Positions 39,753 to 52,431 of a stretch of DNA of 64,000 nt are shown here, piece by piece. This stretch comes from Casuarius casuarius (taxonomy: Eukaryota; Chordata; Aves; Casuariiformes; Casuariidae): the NCBI GenBank assembly GCA_003342895.1, contig PTFA01000012.1:7860252-7924251 (forward strand), in the 5' to 3' direction. A model generated the notes under the pieces. That model had not been told where the DNA came from and did not search any database. It was given only the letters and a program-made list of their open reading frames with translations. The translations under genes were made by a program, and so were the position numbers. Each line of letters opens with the position of its first letter. Position 1 is the stretch's first letter.

Positions 39753-42700
39753 AGAGAGGAGGGCATGTGAGGTGATATAATCAATTTGGTCAGGGTTTAG
39801 ATAAGACCAGTACTGACACTTCAAAACTCATGCGAAAGACGGAGAACATAAAACCACTCCCTATGGCAATTTAAAGAATGGAAAGAGGAATACTAATTTA
39901 GGGAAGCAGGAAAGGGCTGTTCTGGATATAGCAGTATTTATTTTAATTCTGGACTGGGCTGAAGTAGAAAAGAGACATTAAAACATGGAAGTGTAGATAA
40001 AACTAGCTGAAACCTACACAGGATAGTTCACACATACTTTGAGGGGATAGTGAGCTGATTTGGTACATTTATTTCTGCATGATACAACTTATTCACTCTT
40101 GCTTGTGCATAAAACTAAAAGTTTCAATATGCAGAGTGTGGTGCAGGCCAATATTATTTCAGTTTTCCAAAAAGGTGAAAATAAAATGCTTATTAAATTT
40201 TCTGGATAGACAGCAAAAAAGACTGGAGATATTGATTTGTCTGTGGAGCCAGGGGAAGACATAGAATTGCTCTGGCAACATGTATCAGCCAAAACTTGGA
40301 GGAACTAGCTTTTGGAGCAAGCAGGGTCAGGTAGATCACTTTCAAGTCCATTCGGTCTTTGGTATTTTTAATGAGACTGACACTAAGCACCAGCTGTCTG
40401 TTATATTGTGCTTGTGAAGTGGACACTTCTCTATTAAGAATGAGAGTGACACCATCAACCCAACTTACACAAGCAATCACAGGCTATCACACAACTTCGG
40501 ATGAAGACTGCTTCCATTTATTACAGTGAATTTAAAAGCCCCGGTAACCTAACGGCCTCTATCACTTCACTGGTTCAATTTCAGAAAGAGATATTTTTAA
40601 TATAAGTTACTTTCTAAAGCAGGCGAGATCCTTCCTGGAGTACCTGCTTGCACAGCTGGTTGGAACCCAATGTTCTGGCTGTCCTTTGGGCTGCAGCACA
40701 CTTACTCATTTCTGTGTATTAAGGTCAGCTTGTGAATCTCAAGCAGTTTTCTGCTTAACCATCAACGTGGTTAATGTTATCTTGATACTGCTCACTCTGC
40801 TAAAGCCACCTCTTCAAATGTCATTTACCTGACACATTGGTAGATACCATACCATTTCTTTTCACCTTTCCTGCAAACAGGCAATGGTAAGAATAGTCTT
40901 GTATATTAAACATACAGAAGATGACCTTTTTCATGTTTGAATTAATGGGAACATTACATTTAGTGGGCTATTAAGAGATCAGTGCTGAAATTCCCCACAG
41001 GTATGTTCTGAGAAAGGGAAGAAAATGCATTGTAAGGATGTAAGTACTTCCTCTACTGACAACAGGCCTAAAAAGAGGCTATTGAAACTTGAAGAACCAA
41101 CTTATTTATTATTCAAACAGGATGATAGCATGATATTATAAAGTTTGAACACAACAAATTTGAAGTAGATATTTCCCAGAGACTGAATTGAGTGTTTGGA
41201 AATAAAGATATTTTGCTTTCTCTCCTGACAAATGTTACACAGTAAAACCTTATATTAGTGACACCTACTTCAGTTATTGTCATTGTCACTGATGATTTTT
41301 GTTTTACTTGGGCTAGCTTAACACTGCAGAAAAGGGCAAAATGAAAAAAGGGCATTCAGGGATTGAGCTACTTGGAAGATTTAGTAAACCAAACTCTGTT
41401 GTTATTTATGAGTGAATTTCTACTGATTTCACTAAAGTTTCATGGTAATAGCTATGAGCAGAATAAGCAGCAGTCTAGTAACACAACGATTTTTAAAAAT
41501 GCATTTCTTCCCTTTCATAGAGGCTCTCAAGGCTGAAAAACACATCTGGCAGCCCTTAAAAGAAAAGAAAATTATCTTAGACTGAAAAATTTTTATCAGT
41601 CTCATGACCAAATCAGATTCTTATCTGATACCCATTAACCTGGAGCTCAAGTGAGAAGCTCAGCCTATGGCAAGTTTAGACCAGGTTCGCAATGTTTTAA
41701 CAACCAGTTCACCAAAACCAAACAATTTTGTATCAGTCGATGAGTGGAGTAGTTTAATCATCTCCATAGGTGTGGACAAACTAATTTTATGGCTAGGTGC
41801 ATCATTTTAAGATACTTATTCATTAGTGACATGACTGGGTGGCTAGTTTTGTCTCTAAAGCCCTAAGGATTTCTTCTCTTTTGTGCTGAAAGCTGTATTT
41901 GGCTGTCCATGCAGAAAAATGCCCAGTGTAAGGAACAGGAAGGATAAATAATAAGGCAGAAATACAAAAGTATATTAATTTCTTTAGAAAAAAATTGAGC
42001 AGAAGTTATTTCCTTCTTTTTAAATATTGTAACCAGAGTGACCATGACTATGAAGTGCAAAAACAATGAGAAGTCTGCTGAAAACAGCAGCTCATAAAAC
42101 CTTGCATCTTGAGATGTTACCTGAAAGCAAATTATATCCAGTTTGCTGCTTTTTTTTTTTTCTGAAATGCTTTTTAAAAACTGTTAAAGCACTTTCTTAT
42201 TTAAAAGGCACATGCACATCATATGTACAAAAGCATAGCAACTTCGGCACTCAGCTTCTACAGAGATGAGGGCTACAAAAATACTTCTAAATAAAGTGAA
42301 TAAACAGACATATACCCTTCCCCCCTTTGCACATTTTAAACCTAATCCACATATTAGCACTTTGCCACAACAATTACAAATAGACAGATGATTTCTTTAT
42401 TGTATCTTTACACAGCAGTGACAGAGTAAGTGCCTTAAAATCATAGAGCTGCTCAGAAATGTCAGAGTATTAGAAAACATTTAGCAACAAATGGTTATTA
42501 AACTGTCAACATCACAAGAAAAGCTCAGAGGTGACTGTATTTCACTTCACTTTCTAATGAGTATCACCATAAGTGTCGTTTTAATTAAAAAGCAATCTTA
42601 CCCAGTGTATATAACAAAAGATGTTTACTGTGCTAGTTCATCCTCTGACAAGTTAATAATTTCAAATTCATTTACCTACAAAAAGAATGGGAACATTACT

Positions 42701-43067
42701 TTTCAGGTAATTAAGAGGTTAAAGACCTTGTGCAGATCAAACAACATGAATATATTTCAAGGTCGGGAAAGAGTGAGACCATTAATAACAAATATATGCT
42801 TTTAGGTGATGCCCGATTTCATACTACTACTTGACAGGGTCTGGAAACGCAAGCTCACTACAGCTGAGGACACTTGTAAAAGGAGAGAGACTAAATCTAA
42901 AAATGAGAAAAAGTTCATTTTTATTTTACAAATTTTTAATCAAAGCTACGATAGGTTATATTAAAGTGTAGATTATTTCAAGTCTCACCCTCTGTCTGTT
43001 AATTTTAGTGAAAAAGGCTGCAAATAAGTAATATCCCAAAATGATCCAGAGATTCAGCTCTGATAAG

Positions 43068-43140
43068 CCAAAATTCTTTGGAATTATTCCAAATTATTTC
43101 CAAATTCCAATTTGGAATTATTCCAAAATTCTTTGGAGTT
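43068..43140. repeat. Nested direct and inverted repeat of TTCTTTGGAATTATTCC
   Basis: CCAAAATTCTTTGG appears at 43068-43081 and again at 43123-43136. GGAATTATTCCAAA occurs twice between them. A palindromic core CCAAATTCCAATTTGG lies at 43100-43115. Confidence 0.8.
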
Positions 43141-44984
43141 CATTACTATGACTTCTTTACGTGAATAGGTGAAGATCTATATGAAGATAAGATCAAATCT
43201 TGATTTTTTTTTTTTTGAGCTGATCAAAATTAATAAACCCGGGGTGAAATCAGTAAAATGATAAGTGTATTTGGGTAACACTGATTTTCCTTCATAAAAT
43301 CATATAGACGTAATGGAATTCACAGTGCAGAAATACAGGTAGACAGAAAGACTTCTCTTCTGGAAGTTTCAGCTCAGAAAAATGCTTTAAGTCATGTTAA
43401 GATTAATTTTTAGCTTAAAAAATTTAGCTTTTTACTGTATTATTTTTATTATTCTTGTACTAACATGTAGCTTAATAGTAGTATCATGTCATGTCATAAA
43501 GGTTTCAATGTTTTAAAATTTTGAGGAGGAAATTAAGCTCTTGCTAAACTAATTAGAGAACCAGCTTTCAATATCTTACCAAAGTGATTGCAGGCCAATA
43601 AAAAGGTATCAAAACCAGCTTCTACTCTAATTTGGCCTTACTTACCACTATCAATAGACATGCTGAACTACTCACTGATAATGCAAAATTGATTTATATT
43701 TTATATATACATATATGAATGAAAATATGAATACAAATAAGGGTCAAATGAGATGGGCACAATAATAATAAAAAAAATCTAGTGAAGTTAGCGACAGTTT
43801 TTATGAACAAAGATGAAACCTGCCAGTCGGTACAGGTATACTCTAAGTGTGTTTTGTGCAGTATCATTGGGTTTGCAGAGCTGGGCCTGCATAGCTATGT
43901 GCACACAGGCACTTGCACATTTAAGTGGAGTGCCTGTATGAGATACCTAGTAGATCACAGAGCAAACATCTAGACCCTGTGTCAGTCAATAATATTTGTG
44001 CCTATAACAACAGATCTGAACACACAACTGCAAGCACACAGGAGAGCTGAATATGTATTATAGTAAACAAAAGTACCTGCAGCAGACTTAAAAACAAAAT
44101 CAGAAAGTCAGAGAGAAAAGCTAGCACTATTTTTGTTTGTTTGACCTACATAAGGCTTTTTCCTTTATAGTTCAAGTCTTTTTACATGTTTTAAAACGAA
44201 GTTTCTTAAGAAATTACCTGAACATCACATTGATCTTTGTTCCATCTTTCTCAGTGCATGTATAGTCAAAGTTTTTATGTATTATTTTTAAGAAACTTTA
44301 TGGGCACTTGTTATAATATTCTACCTGTTTTGTAATACAAAAGCAACATTCTTTTGAAACACTGCTTTTATTTACCTTTGTGAAGGGCTCAGCACATGTG
44401 AATCCTAATGGTCATAAAACAGATAAATAATTAGCAAATAAAAGTTTATAAATAAAACTCCATATTTGAAAGCTATAGTTTGGTCTTTTTCTAATGCCCT
44501 TCTCAAAAGCTTATTTCCTGTCTTTCTCTAGGTTATTCTTCCCATGGAGCTGACTTCTAGGTTACTTTAAGGGTTGTTTTTAAGTTTTAAATGAAAACTG
44601 GAAAAGCACAGTATAAACTTCATAAGCCATTTTAAGAAAAAAATAGTTTACAATTGTGTGCAAATGCTTATCAAGTAAACAGACGTCAAGGAAGTTATCT
44701 TTGCTCATTGATTTACCTTTGTAATTAAAGCCACAAAGGCACCTAGCTTTGTCATTTACTATGATCTCCAGCTGCTTGTGCATGCCCCGTATCAACCAGA
44801 GACTTGAAACTTTATTGATATTCTTATTTCTGTTACTATTTTTGATATGCTTTACTTTCTGATGGGGTGTAATACAGCCTTCATTGATACTGTTTCCCTA
44901 TGCTGATACAAATCATAAGATAATATCGCTATTATTCTGATTTAGAGCTTGAAGATACGTTTCTAAATTCTGCTTAGTTTATAC

Positions 44985-45365
44985 ATGTTAAAAGTACATG
45001 AGACAATCTTAACCATTGTAGATTTTTGCTTTCTGTCATTTGCTTTGAACCTGGCTTCATTTGAAGTACGTACCCTAAAGGCCAAGCCAAGGTTTAACTC
45101 TGTGGCAGAACGCAGCTTCCTCAGGGTCTTGCTCAGCCTCGTTATGGAGCCGTCGCCTTCACCGCAGATCACGGTCCGTAACCCCCTAGCCACCTGGCCT
45201 AGCGCCCTCCTGTGCCTGCTAGTCTCCATCACCAAGGCAAAAGTTGCAAAAGAAGCCACTGACGACGTGGTACATTGCCAAACCCGACTGTTGCTGGGAG
45301 TCCTCAGGAAGCGGCCAAATAGAGTGTATACCCACAGGCAAAGGGAACACGTTGTTTGTGTATAG
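44985..45365. other. CpG-rich islet with overlapping frames on both strands
   Basis: A 126-codon plus frame (44985-45365) and a 98-codon minus frame (45259-44963) cover the same ground. CpG density from about 45065 to 45385 is far above the surroundings. The minus frame has a respectable donor, GTACGT, after codons ending LNLGLAFR, but no equally good acceptor. The plus frame is Leu/Ser/Arg/Lys-rich. I recognise neither protein. Options are an exon of an unannotated transcript, a decayed retrocopy, or a small unmethylated regulatory islet. Confidence 0.3.
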
Positions 45366-45385
45366 CTCTTCCTGCCACGGTACGT

Positions 45386-47980
45386 TTTCTTTTATTGCAC
45401 AGATCTGAGAGCTTGATCATACTGATTTTGTTTGATTCTAGTGATGCAGCCCTGTAGTAGTGATAAAAGATAATCCTTAGCATTTTTTTCTGCTTTATCT
45501 TTGCCTACTTTGCTGACTGATAACTTTCAACAGTCCTGTGAGATATACTAATGGAGAAACAAGTTTAGCACCGGTGTCAATACTACATACTGAAGAATAA
45601 CAATGAAAGTCTTTATATCAAATGTTTAATTACCAAGGAAACACACTCTACTCATGTAAAAATCTCCTCTTTGTGTTACTCTGTTTCAGGTGCTGATTTC
45701 CTCATGTCACTGGGTGAAGTATTCCCCCCACAAAATTCTCTCAGGTTCACATAGAGCAATCGCTTCAGCAGAGCACGATACGAAAGGGGTACCGAATCCT
45801 GGCACGTAAGGAGGAAAAAAATCTATTTAAGCCCTGATAAAGTGCTTGTCACCAACTCCCTGCAGACAATGTCTGTCTCCTCGAGAACAGACATGACTGA
45901 GCTAAGGATTTGTGGCCTTAAAGGTCAGATTAATATAAGAACATGAAGATTCAACTGCTTGTGGATCTCTGAAAGTCTTACAAAATACTATGTACCATTA
46001 AGTAATACATGCACTCATCGGCTCTAAGAATTGAATGAGTGGAGAAATTTGTTTCATGGTGTTTGACGCCCAGATTCAAGGCAGGTTTTTTGCAGTACTT
46101 CTGTGCATGTTCACATGTACACGTTCACATTATGATTTCAGAGCTGTGCTTTATGTAATATTTATGTGCATGTGTGCAAATGAATGTGCATATCTATGTG
46201 TGCATAAATATGTATATATAGTATTTTAGCAAAAGAAAAAAAATCTTTATATTTTACACAAAATATCATAGTACACCATCCCCGAACCGCAGAGAACAGC
46301 AAAGTTTACCCTTCTGGCATTTCAGGATGTTTTTCAACTAGAAGACAGACTTCAACTCAAGCATGCAAGGTTCACGCCTTAACACTTGTCAGCTTCACAA
46401 AACAAACATCAGTAAAAAAACAAAGCCAGTGCAGATAGGATGTCACAGAAGAGACACAGAGTAAGAGAAATAGGGTCAAAAAGAAGCTATTTTTTTGTCA
46501 CCACATGACCCAGCTCTAAGGGTCACAAAAGTGGCACTACTGTCTGCAACATAGACTTCAGTAGTGAAGAGAGGGAGTGAGAGGATAAAGTGAATTTAGA
46601 GGAAAAAGCCAAGAAACAATTTAAAAGAAAGTGAATGCTGAGAACAGGAGGGAGAAAGAGTTAACTTTCAAGGCTACCTAAAGAGAAAGAGGAAAAAAAA
46701 AAAAGAAAGAAAAAGAAAAACCCACCACCACCCCACACTCTTTAGGATCTTTGGAAGAGGAAAACACTTTTCTGAATGCTATTTTTCTCTTTCTGCCACA
46801 GGTAGGGAGGGTTGCAAGTCATGTATGAAATGATTGAGTATATTTCATTTCTAAGGCTCTACTGCAAAGTTGTTGCCACAATATTTTATAGTGCTTCCCT
46901 TTTTTCCTTCGAAGGCTAGACAGTCCAATTTAGATAATAATAATGTTCCCTTTGAAACTGTAACAATCATATAACCTGGCCTGAGGTATAGCAATTTCTA
47001 TTGTTCTTTTGCCTGCTTTCCTCTATAAACCCAATTCCTTTAAAATTCATTTCTGTATCATTCTGATAAAAAGGACTGCGATGGTTAATAGCATAGTTAT
47101 AAATGTAGCACTATATATAGTATAAGACAACATTTTTCTTCAAGTTATTGCTTATTTATTTTATGGAAGACTTTTCCAGAGGGAGAAACGGTCATTTGTA
47201 CCCAGAACTGTGCCAGCATAGTTAACAGCGAGTTCTTATTCTGCCCACATGGAAATGAAAGTACTTTTTGAATATTCTATTTCCAATCGTATTGCTTTAG
47301 ATTAAAAACTAAAGCATATTCTTCTTTCTCTAATTGCTCCTAGTTCTCAGCTTTTCCATTGATCCCAAACATCACTTCATCACTACAGGGAAAAAATAGT
47401 TTTTGACATCATTAGGTTGTACCCATCAGCACACACCGTCATGGTACCCAGTTGCCTATTCTGTAACTGAAGGGGAAGTAATAGAAAGTTATGCCACACA
47501 ATTAGTCTGCTGTAACAAACGAAATATTTGGAAAGTTTTTTTTCAGTCAGGTCCCATACACGGTCTGTTTGAGAGTACGCACCTGACAAGAATCTTCTGG
47601 TAGAAAACAGAGGACAAAGGCCAGCATATACATAAAAAAATTGAAAAGCTGACAGGTAACCCTGTTTATTGGCATTCCCGCATGATGTTTGGTATTTTGG
47701 CATACTGCTAGTACACATGTGGAGAGTGTTTCAACAGCTGTTGAGAGTTAGTTATCCTGACCCCGAGGTGCTCTCGATCAGTTGTTGGCAGTTTCAATAT
47801 GTGCAGCTATTTTTGTCCTCCAAGCACAATGGTAAATCTGATATTGTTTTTCCTGGCACAGGACTTCAAACGCTAATACGACTATGCACTAGCAGAATAA
47901 AGCATAACAAGTTATGTCTGATTAAATATGTAAGGAAAACAAATCTTTACACAAAGCAGCAAGATACTAAACTGAACTTT
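45386..47980. other. Non-coding sequence with one A/CCA-rich tract
   Basis: A weak exon-like interval lies at 45690-45804 (acceptor GTTTCAG, donor GTAAGG) but has no supporting frame. A 111-codon minus frame (47718-47383) and a 104-codon plus frame (47669-47983) show nothing recognisable. Confidence 0.5.
46685..46735. repeat. A-rich tract followed by CCA repeats
   Basis: An A/G-interrupted run to about 46720 is followed by several CCA-type units. Confidence 0.85.
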
Positions 47981-47984
47981 TAAA

Positions 47985-48250
47985 CACGGGAGGCTTCAGG
48001 TCCTGGAGCCACGGGACTGAGTTTCCCTGTTACTGCAGCGCTAGCGAGCAGCTCCCCAGAAAAAGCACAAACCTCACTCTCTGCTGTCGCTGCTCGTGAC
48101 ACTGACACCGGACCACTAATGGCCTCTCTGTCTTGGGGAACGAGCATAATGATGCTCCGCTGCGCTGCTCCATCTCCCCTCTCTGAAATACCTCTGTTGA
48201 GATGGTTCAAAGGTGCAAGTCTTCTCCGGCTGATCCCCTCCTCACCTTAT
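47985..48250. promoter_or_regulatory. CpG-rich islet, possible promoter or enhancer
   Basis: About eleven CpGs lie within some 250 bases, including CAGCGCTAGCGAGC near 48038, TCGCTGCTCGTG near 48087 and CCGCTGCGCTGC near 48157. A 76-codon minus frame is Ala/Ser/Val/Pro-rich, which CG-rich DNA gives by itself. No TATA box or downstream exon was identified. Confidence 0.2.
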
Positions 48251-49370
48251 CATAAAGAGGATGAAAGCTATTCAGGACCAAAAAAAAAAACAGCTACAAA
48301 AGATTTAAAAACCCTTCCTGATTATGTTAGACATTACTATTTACCCAATACAAGAAAATAAGCATAATTCAGCATATTTTTTCTTCTAAGTGCACCCCCA
48401 CAGGCTCTTACTCTCAACCGCTGATATCACATGCTTCTGAAATAGCAGGGTCTATATCTGTATTGGAGTCACATAAATGGTATTCTGAGGATGAATAAAT
48501 TCTTCATTTATTTAAACAAATTCCCAAGCACGTGATATTTCCTGTGTTCTGGAGAACATCTCGTGTTTCTTACTGTTTTCCTAGTCTTTCTTAGTTCTCT
48601 AGCAAACTGCCACAGGTTCAAGCCACTGTTTCATGTCTGACTGACCCCACAGAGCTGGAATAAAATTAACAATAATAATAAAACCGTGAGCTTCTTGATG
48701 TATTACAAACACACGGAATTGCTCACCTTGTATTTCCCCCCCCCTTCCACTCATAAAACCAATGATATAATACAGATATTGGATTCAGGGAACAGGAATT
48801 ACCCATGAGTAGGCCATTTGGTTAATCATATTTAGCCTTCATGTTGTTAGTTTAAGCATTTCATGCTAGGTATTACAAGTCCACGGACAAAATTAAGTGC
48901 CAAAATACATATGGTTTCAACAAAATTGGAGGCAGTTACTCATTGATTTGACACACAGACATGGTAGAAAAGGACTAAGTCTGATGATATGTCATAAGTG
49001 GAACTGAGCTGGAGAAACAGAAAAGGAGATGAGAAAAGAAATTGAAGAATGAGTGATATTGAAGAGTGATGAGAAATACACAGCACTTGAACAAAGCAAA
49101 GCACTCAAGTAAAAGTTTAGTTAGATCAGTAAGAAGGGAATGACAGTACTGAAATAACCAGAAAATAGTGGATTGAAATAGGAAAGAAAAGAGTAAGAGA
49201 ATTCTAAATAATACATTTTTACAGTGGAAATGAAGAGATACATGCAAACTCTAAATATGTGGTGTGGGACAACCTGTAGACTACAGTGCTCTGAGCTTTC
49301 AGATAGCTGAAATCATCTGGATTGCTCCAAGTTTTGGAGATTGGCAAAGCCACCTCCCTACACTGGAAAG

Positions 49371-49408
49371 GAAAAAAAAAAAAGGAAAAGAAAAAAAGAG
49401 GAAAAAAA
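49371..49408. repeat. A/G-rich low-complexity tract
   Basis: Runs of A broken by single or paired G. Confidence 0.85.
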
Positions 49409-50432
49409 CGCAAGGGGAATATATCACAGATCTTAGTAGGATTTAACATTATTTAAGTGCCATAAAGTATGTCTATCAGAAAACAGGGAGTTAGTGATCG
49501 GCAATGACAGAATATAAAGGAGACAGCAAGTAGAAATTAACACACAACAAATCTCTGCTGTGGTCAGCTCCTAGAAGTATAATTTGACTAAGATATACAT
49601 ATGACTTAAAATGATCTGAAACTAAGCCCTGTAGATTTTATGTTGTGAAAACTTAATCTCAGCAGCTTCCTCATTTTATAAGAAAGTTTTAGGGGTCTTA
49701 AAGGATGATAAGGATTTGCTAGAGATTTTTTTGACTACCTCTCCCATTTTCTTTCTGTACTATTGATGGATCTAGTTTTGATTGGCAAAAAGTGTCATTT
49801 CTTTTTACGCAGCTCGGGAAGGTACTCTTATCATATGTCTGCTTGCCTGATAAGAAACATGTGGCTTGTATAAAGGAAGAGAAAATTATGTTAGAGCCAA
49901 AGAGGACAAAAATAACTCCAAGCAGTTCAGCTTCCTGTCGGGAGTAAAACAAAGTTGTATTCTGTCCAAGCAACAATCGATCTAGCTATCAGAGACTGCA
50001 AGGTTAAAGGATCTTGACTTTTCTAATAACATTTGCCACACAGGTAAAGTCAGCAGTGAGCTATAGCGGGAAAGCCAAGAGTGCTACAAAAACCCCTTAA
50101 TAGTTTCCTATAAATTTATTTAGAAGAGATAATAAAAACCACGAGAATTAAAGTGATTTGATTTACTATCAGCATGAGTAAGCTGCAAAACAAGAGCTCT
50201 CCTTCAGCTTAAATATAGGGAACTGCCCTAAATTCAGACCTGGTAACTTCATTGATTTGGCCTACATGAGATTTGACAAGGTGAGTTCACCACTCTCGGT
50301 GACAGAAAAACAACCTTACTTGTAATAATATAATATTACAAGACAGACAGAACTCACTAAAACCAAACCTAACAGTGAGTTTGATTTCAAAACTACAATA
50401 GCATGACACAAAACAACTCTACCAAGAAAAGG

Positions 50433-50448
50433 AAAAAAAAAAAAAAAA
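50433..50448. repeat. A16 homopolymer
   Basis: An uninterrupted A run with no visible retrocopy upstream. Confidence 0.85.
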
Positions 50449-51500
50449 CCTCAAAAAACTAGAAGCCCTCTAATCCCACCAACCACCCCTAAACAAACAT
50501 ACAGATTTATCCACAGCTACAGAGCAGATTTGGTCTACAGTTGGAGGATCAGAATAGTCATCCAGTAACAAACAAAGAAAAATATGTATTTTCTAGCTAC
50601 TTAAGGAACATATAAAGGCAGGAACATATAAAGAATTCAGAATGGAAATTATTGTAGTTATGCTCAGGATTTCAATTTTAAACATATAATGAACATCAGA
50701 AAAACTATTGAAGAAAGATTTTTGGAAAAAGAACAAGATAGTCTGGAGAACAAGAATCTAAAATGTAAATGCATACCAGTCTAGGATCTTGAAGATACTT
50801 TCTCTCTTAATAAGAGCTTAGGTATTTATTTGAACAAGACAATAATGTTCATTTTCATTTTACTCTAAGCTGTACTTGCTGCCTGAGAGATATTCATACT
50901 CAATCACAGGATGGGAAAATAACAGTTGTTCTGCAAAGTGAGGAATCTCATTTATAAATTCTTGTTTGTTTAAAGTGATCCCAAATCCTTCTCTAATGAC
51001 ACTGGTGGGAAGCATGGGCCCCAAAAACACACAAGATTCTGTAAGGTCCAATTGAATTGTGCTCCCATGTGGAGATAGCACAGACGACCACTTGTGGGCA
51101 TAACTTGAAGTAATCATCTAGATTGTTTAAAAGTCAGAGAGAAGATAGAGACACCGCTTTTGAAAAGAAGAGGCTTGATGGGAGCGTGGGAGAGGTAGGA
51201 AGTAATGGCTAGGACCTTTCACCTTTTCCGGGGCAGAATCACTAAACACGATCAGAGCAGTTTATCAGAAACTAGCGTACAGGACACAGGCAAGAGGTTT
51301 GCTGTGTTGGGAGAGACCCTAACAGGGAAAGGCAGTTGCTGAGAAAGACTCTTCATCAGAGCGCGGCTCCTTTCTCAGCACGAGCTCCTACTGCTGACTC
51401 CTGATCTTCCTCGTGAAGAACTTCCAGGGGAAAAATCCTACAGTTAAAGGTTGTTCTTGACAGGTTGTGGTGCATTTACGTTCTCAGGAGCATTCCTCAC

Positions 51501-51658
51501 CTGACAGGTTGCTTCTGCCTGAGGCAGAGTTGGTCATAGTAGATATGGGACAGCCCTTGGATAAAAACCCCGTATCACATCTACAAGGAGCGGGCATTTT
51601 GTCACAGATTTCCTTTTTGAAGCGGTGATAGCATCTGTCCCAGTACCTATCTTCCAAG
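51501..51658 (-). CDS. Candidate exon on the minus strand, product unknown
   Basis: Reading the minus strand, a pyrimidine-leaning run ends in GACACCAG at 51666-51659. A 158-base body follows with one frame open throughout, then CTGTCAG before a GTGAGG donor at 51500-51495. The frame gives about 52 residues, including EDRYWDRCYHRFKKEIC, then CRCDTGFLSKGC. Five cysteines and mixed charged residues look more protein-like than most frames here. I do not recognise the family. It lies in a CpG-enriched stretch (51190-51720). Chance, a non-coding RNA exon or a decayed gene fragment are all possible. Confidence 0.2.
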
Positions 51659-52407
51659 CTGGTGTCAAGATCAAGTAGAGCAATGGAGGCAAACATACCA
51701 CTTCATAGTTAAGGCTACGCTAGGCAACTGACCACAGTTGGTTTCTGAGCATCGTAGGTATTTTGTTACATGCACAATTATAATTTAAGCACTCTCCCAC
51801 TCTCCCTTGCCAGCTGCACCAGCACACCAACATGTGGTAAGTCGCATAATGTTTCTTTCATAGGTTACTTTAAGCCTGGCCCAGAACATCAAAGCCCCAA
51901 AGCAGTTGGGCCAGCAACTAGAGAAGGAGCAGTTTTTAAGCTGCTCATACTGAGGGAAACATATATAAAACTGCTCCCTTTACAGACTTAATTGCCTATA
52001 TAGCTACCAGTTCCTACCTCCAGACAGCAACTCACAGCACTGCAGTTAAAATCTGATTGAATGAATACTTCTTTTTCTTTCTCATAAACAACAATCGTGC
52101 TTTTTAATTAAAAAGAGACACTTATTTTCTTCAAACTGACACATCACTGTTCACTAACACCTCTACACAGATGCTCAGAAAGTCTCTAGTTTTCTAAGAT
52201 ACTGCAATACTTCTAGTTCCTCCTTTTATTGCTCTTTCTTCTTCTTTGTCATAAATAGCGTAATGGCCCTGTTCCCCTCTCACACCCTGAAGCTTTGGAA
52301 CATTGCTAGTACTCCACCAAATAAATCTCCTTTCACTTTGTAGAGAACAGAGAAGAAGTGAGAGTGAATAAAGACAACTATCCACAAGCTTTCTGAACTG
52401 ACAAGTA

Positions 52408-52431
52408 GAAAAATAAATAAATAAATAAAAA
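52408..52431. repeat. (AAAT)n microsatellite
   Basis: A short AAAT array, about five units, bordered by A runs. Confidence 0.85.

Larger units (their letters stand above)
37966..44980. other. AT-rich non-coding sequence, no gene seen
   Basis: No gene, RNA or mobile element was recognised in this stretch. It contains a lone N at 38270, an AAAT array, a G11 run, a TA-rich palindromic tract at 39.65 kb, T runs at 42150-42161 and 43205-43216, and a small nested repeat at 43.1 kb. The frames present are all short and unremarkable. Confidence 0.55.
48251..51180. other. AT-rich non-coding sequence, no gene seen
   Basis: It holds A-rich tracts at 48280-48290, 49371-49408 and 50433-50448, and a 16-bp duplication (GGAACATATAAAGGCA and its near copy) at 50605-50632. 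No exon or mobile element was recognised. Confidence 0.55.

Noticed and set aside
45690..45804. Interval between GTTTCAG acceptor and GTAAGG donor as an exon
   Set aside because: The exon end CAC is a poor donor context and no frame or transcript evidence supports it.
47383..47983. Overlapping 111-codon minus and 104-codon plus frames
   Set aside because: They overlap partly on opposite strands, start at arbitrary ATGs, have no recognised motif and no splice-site pair.
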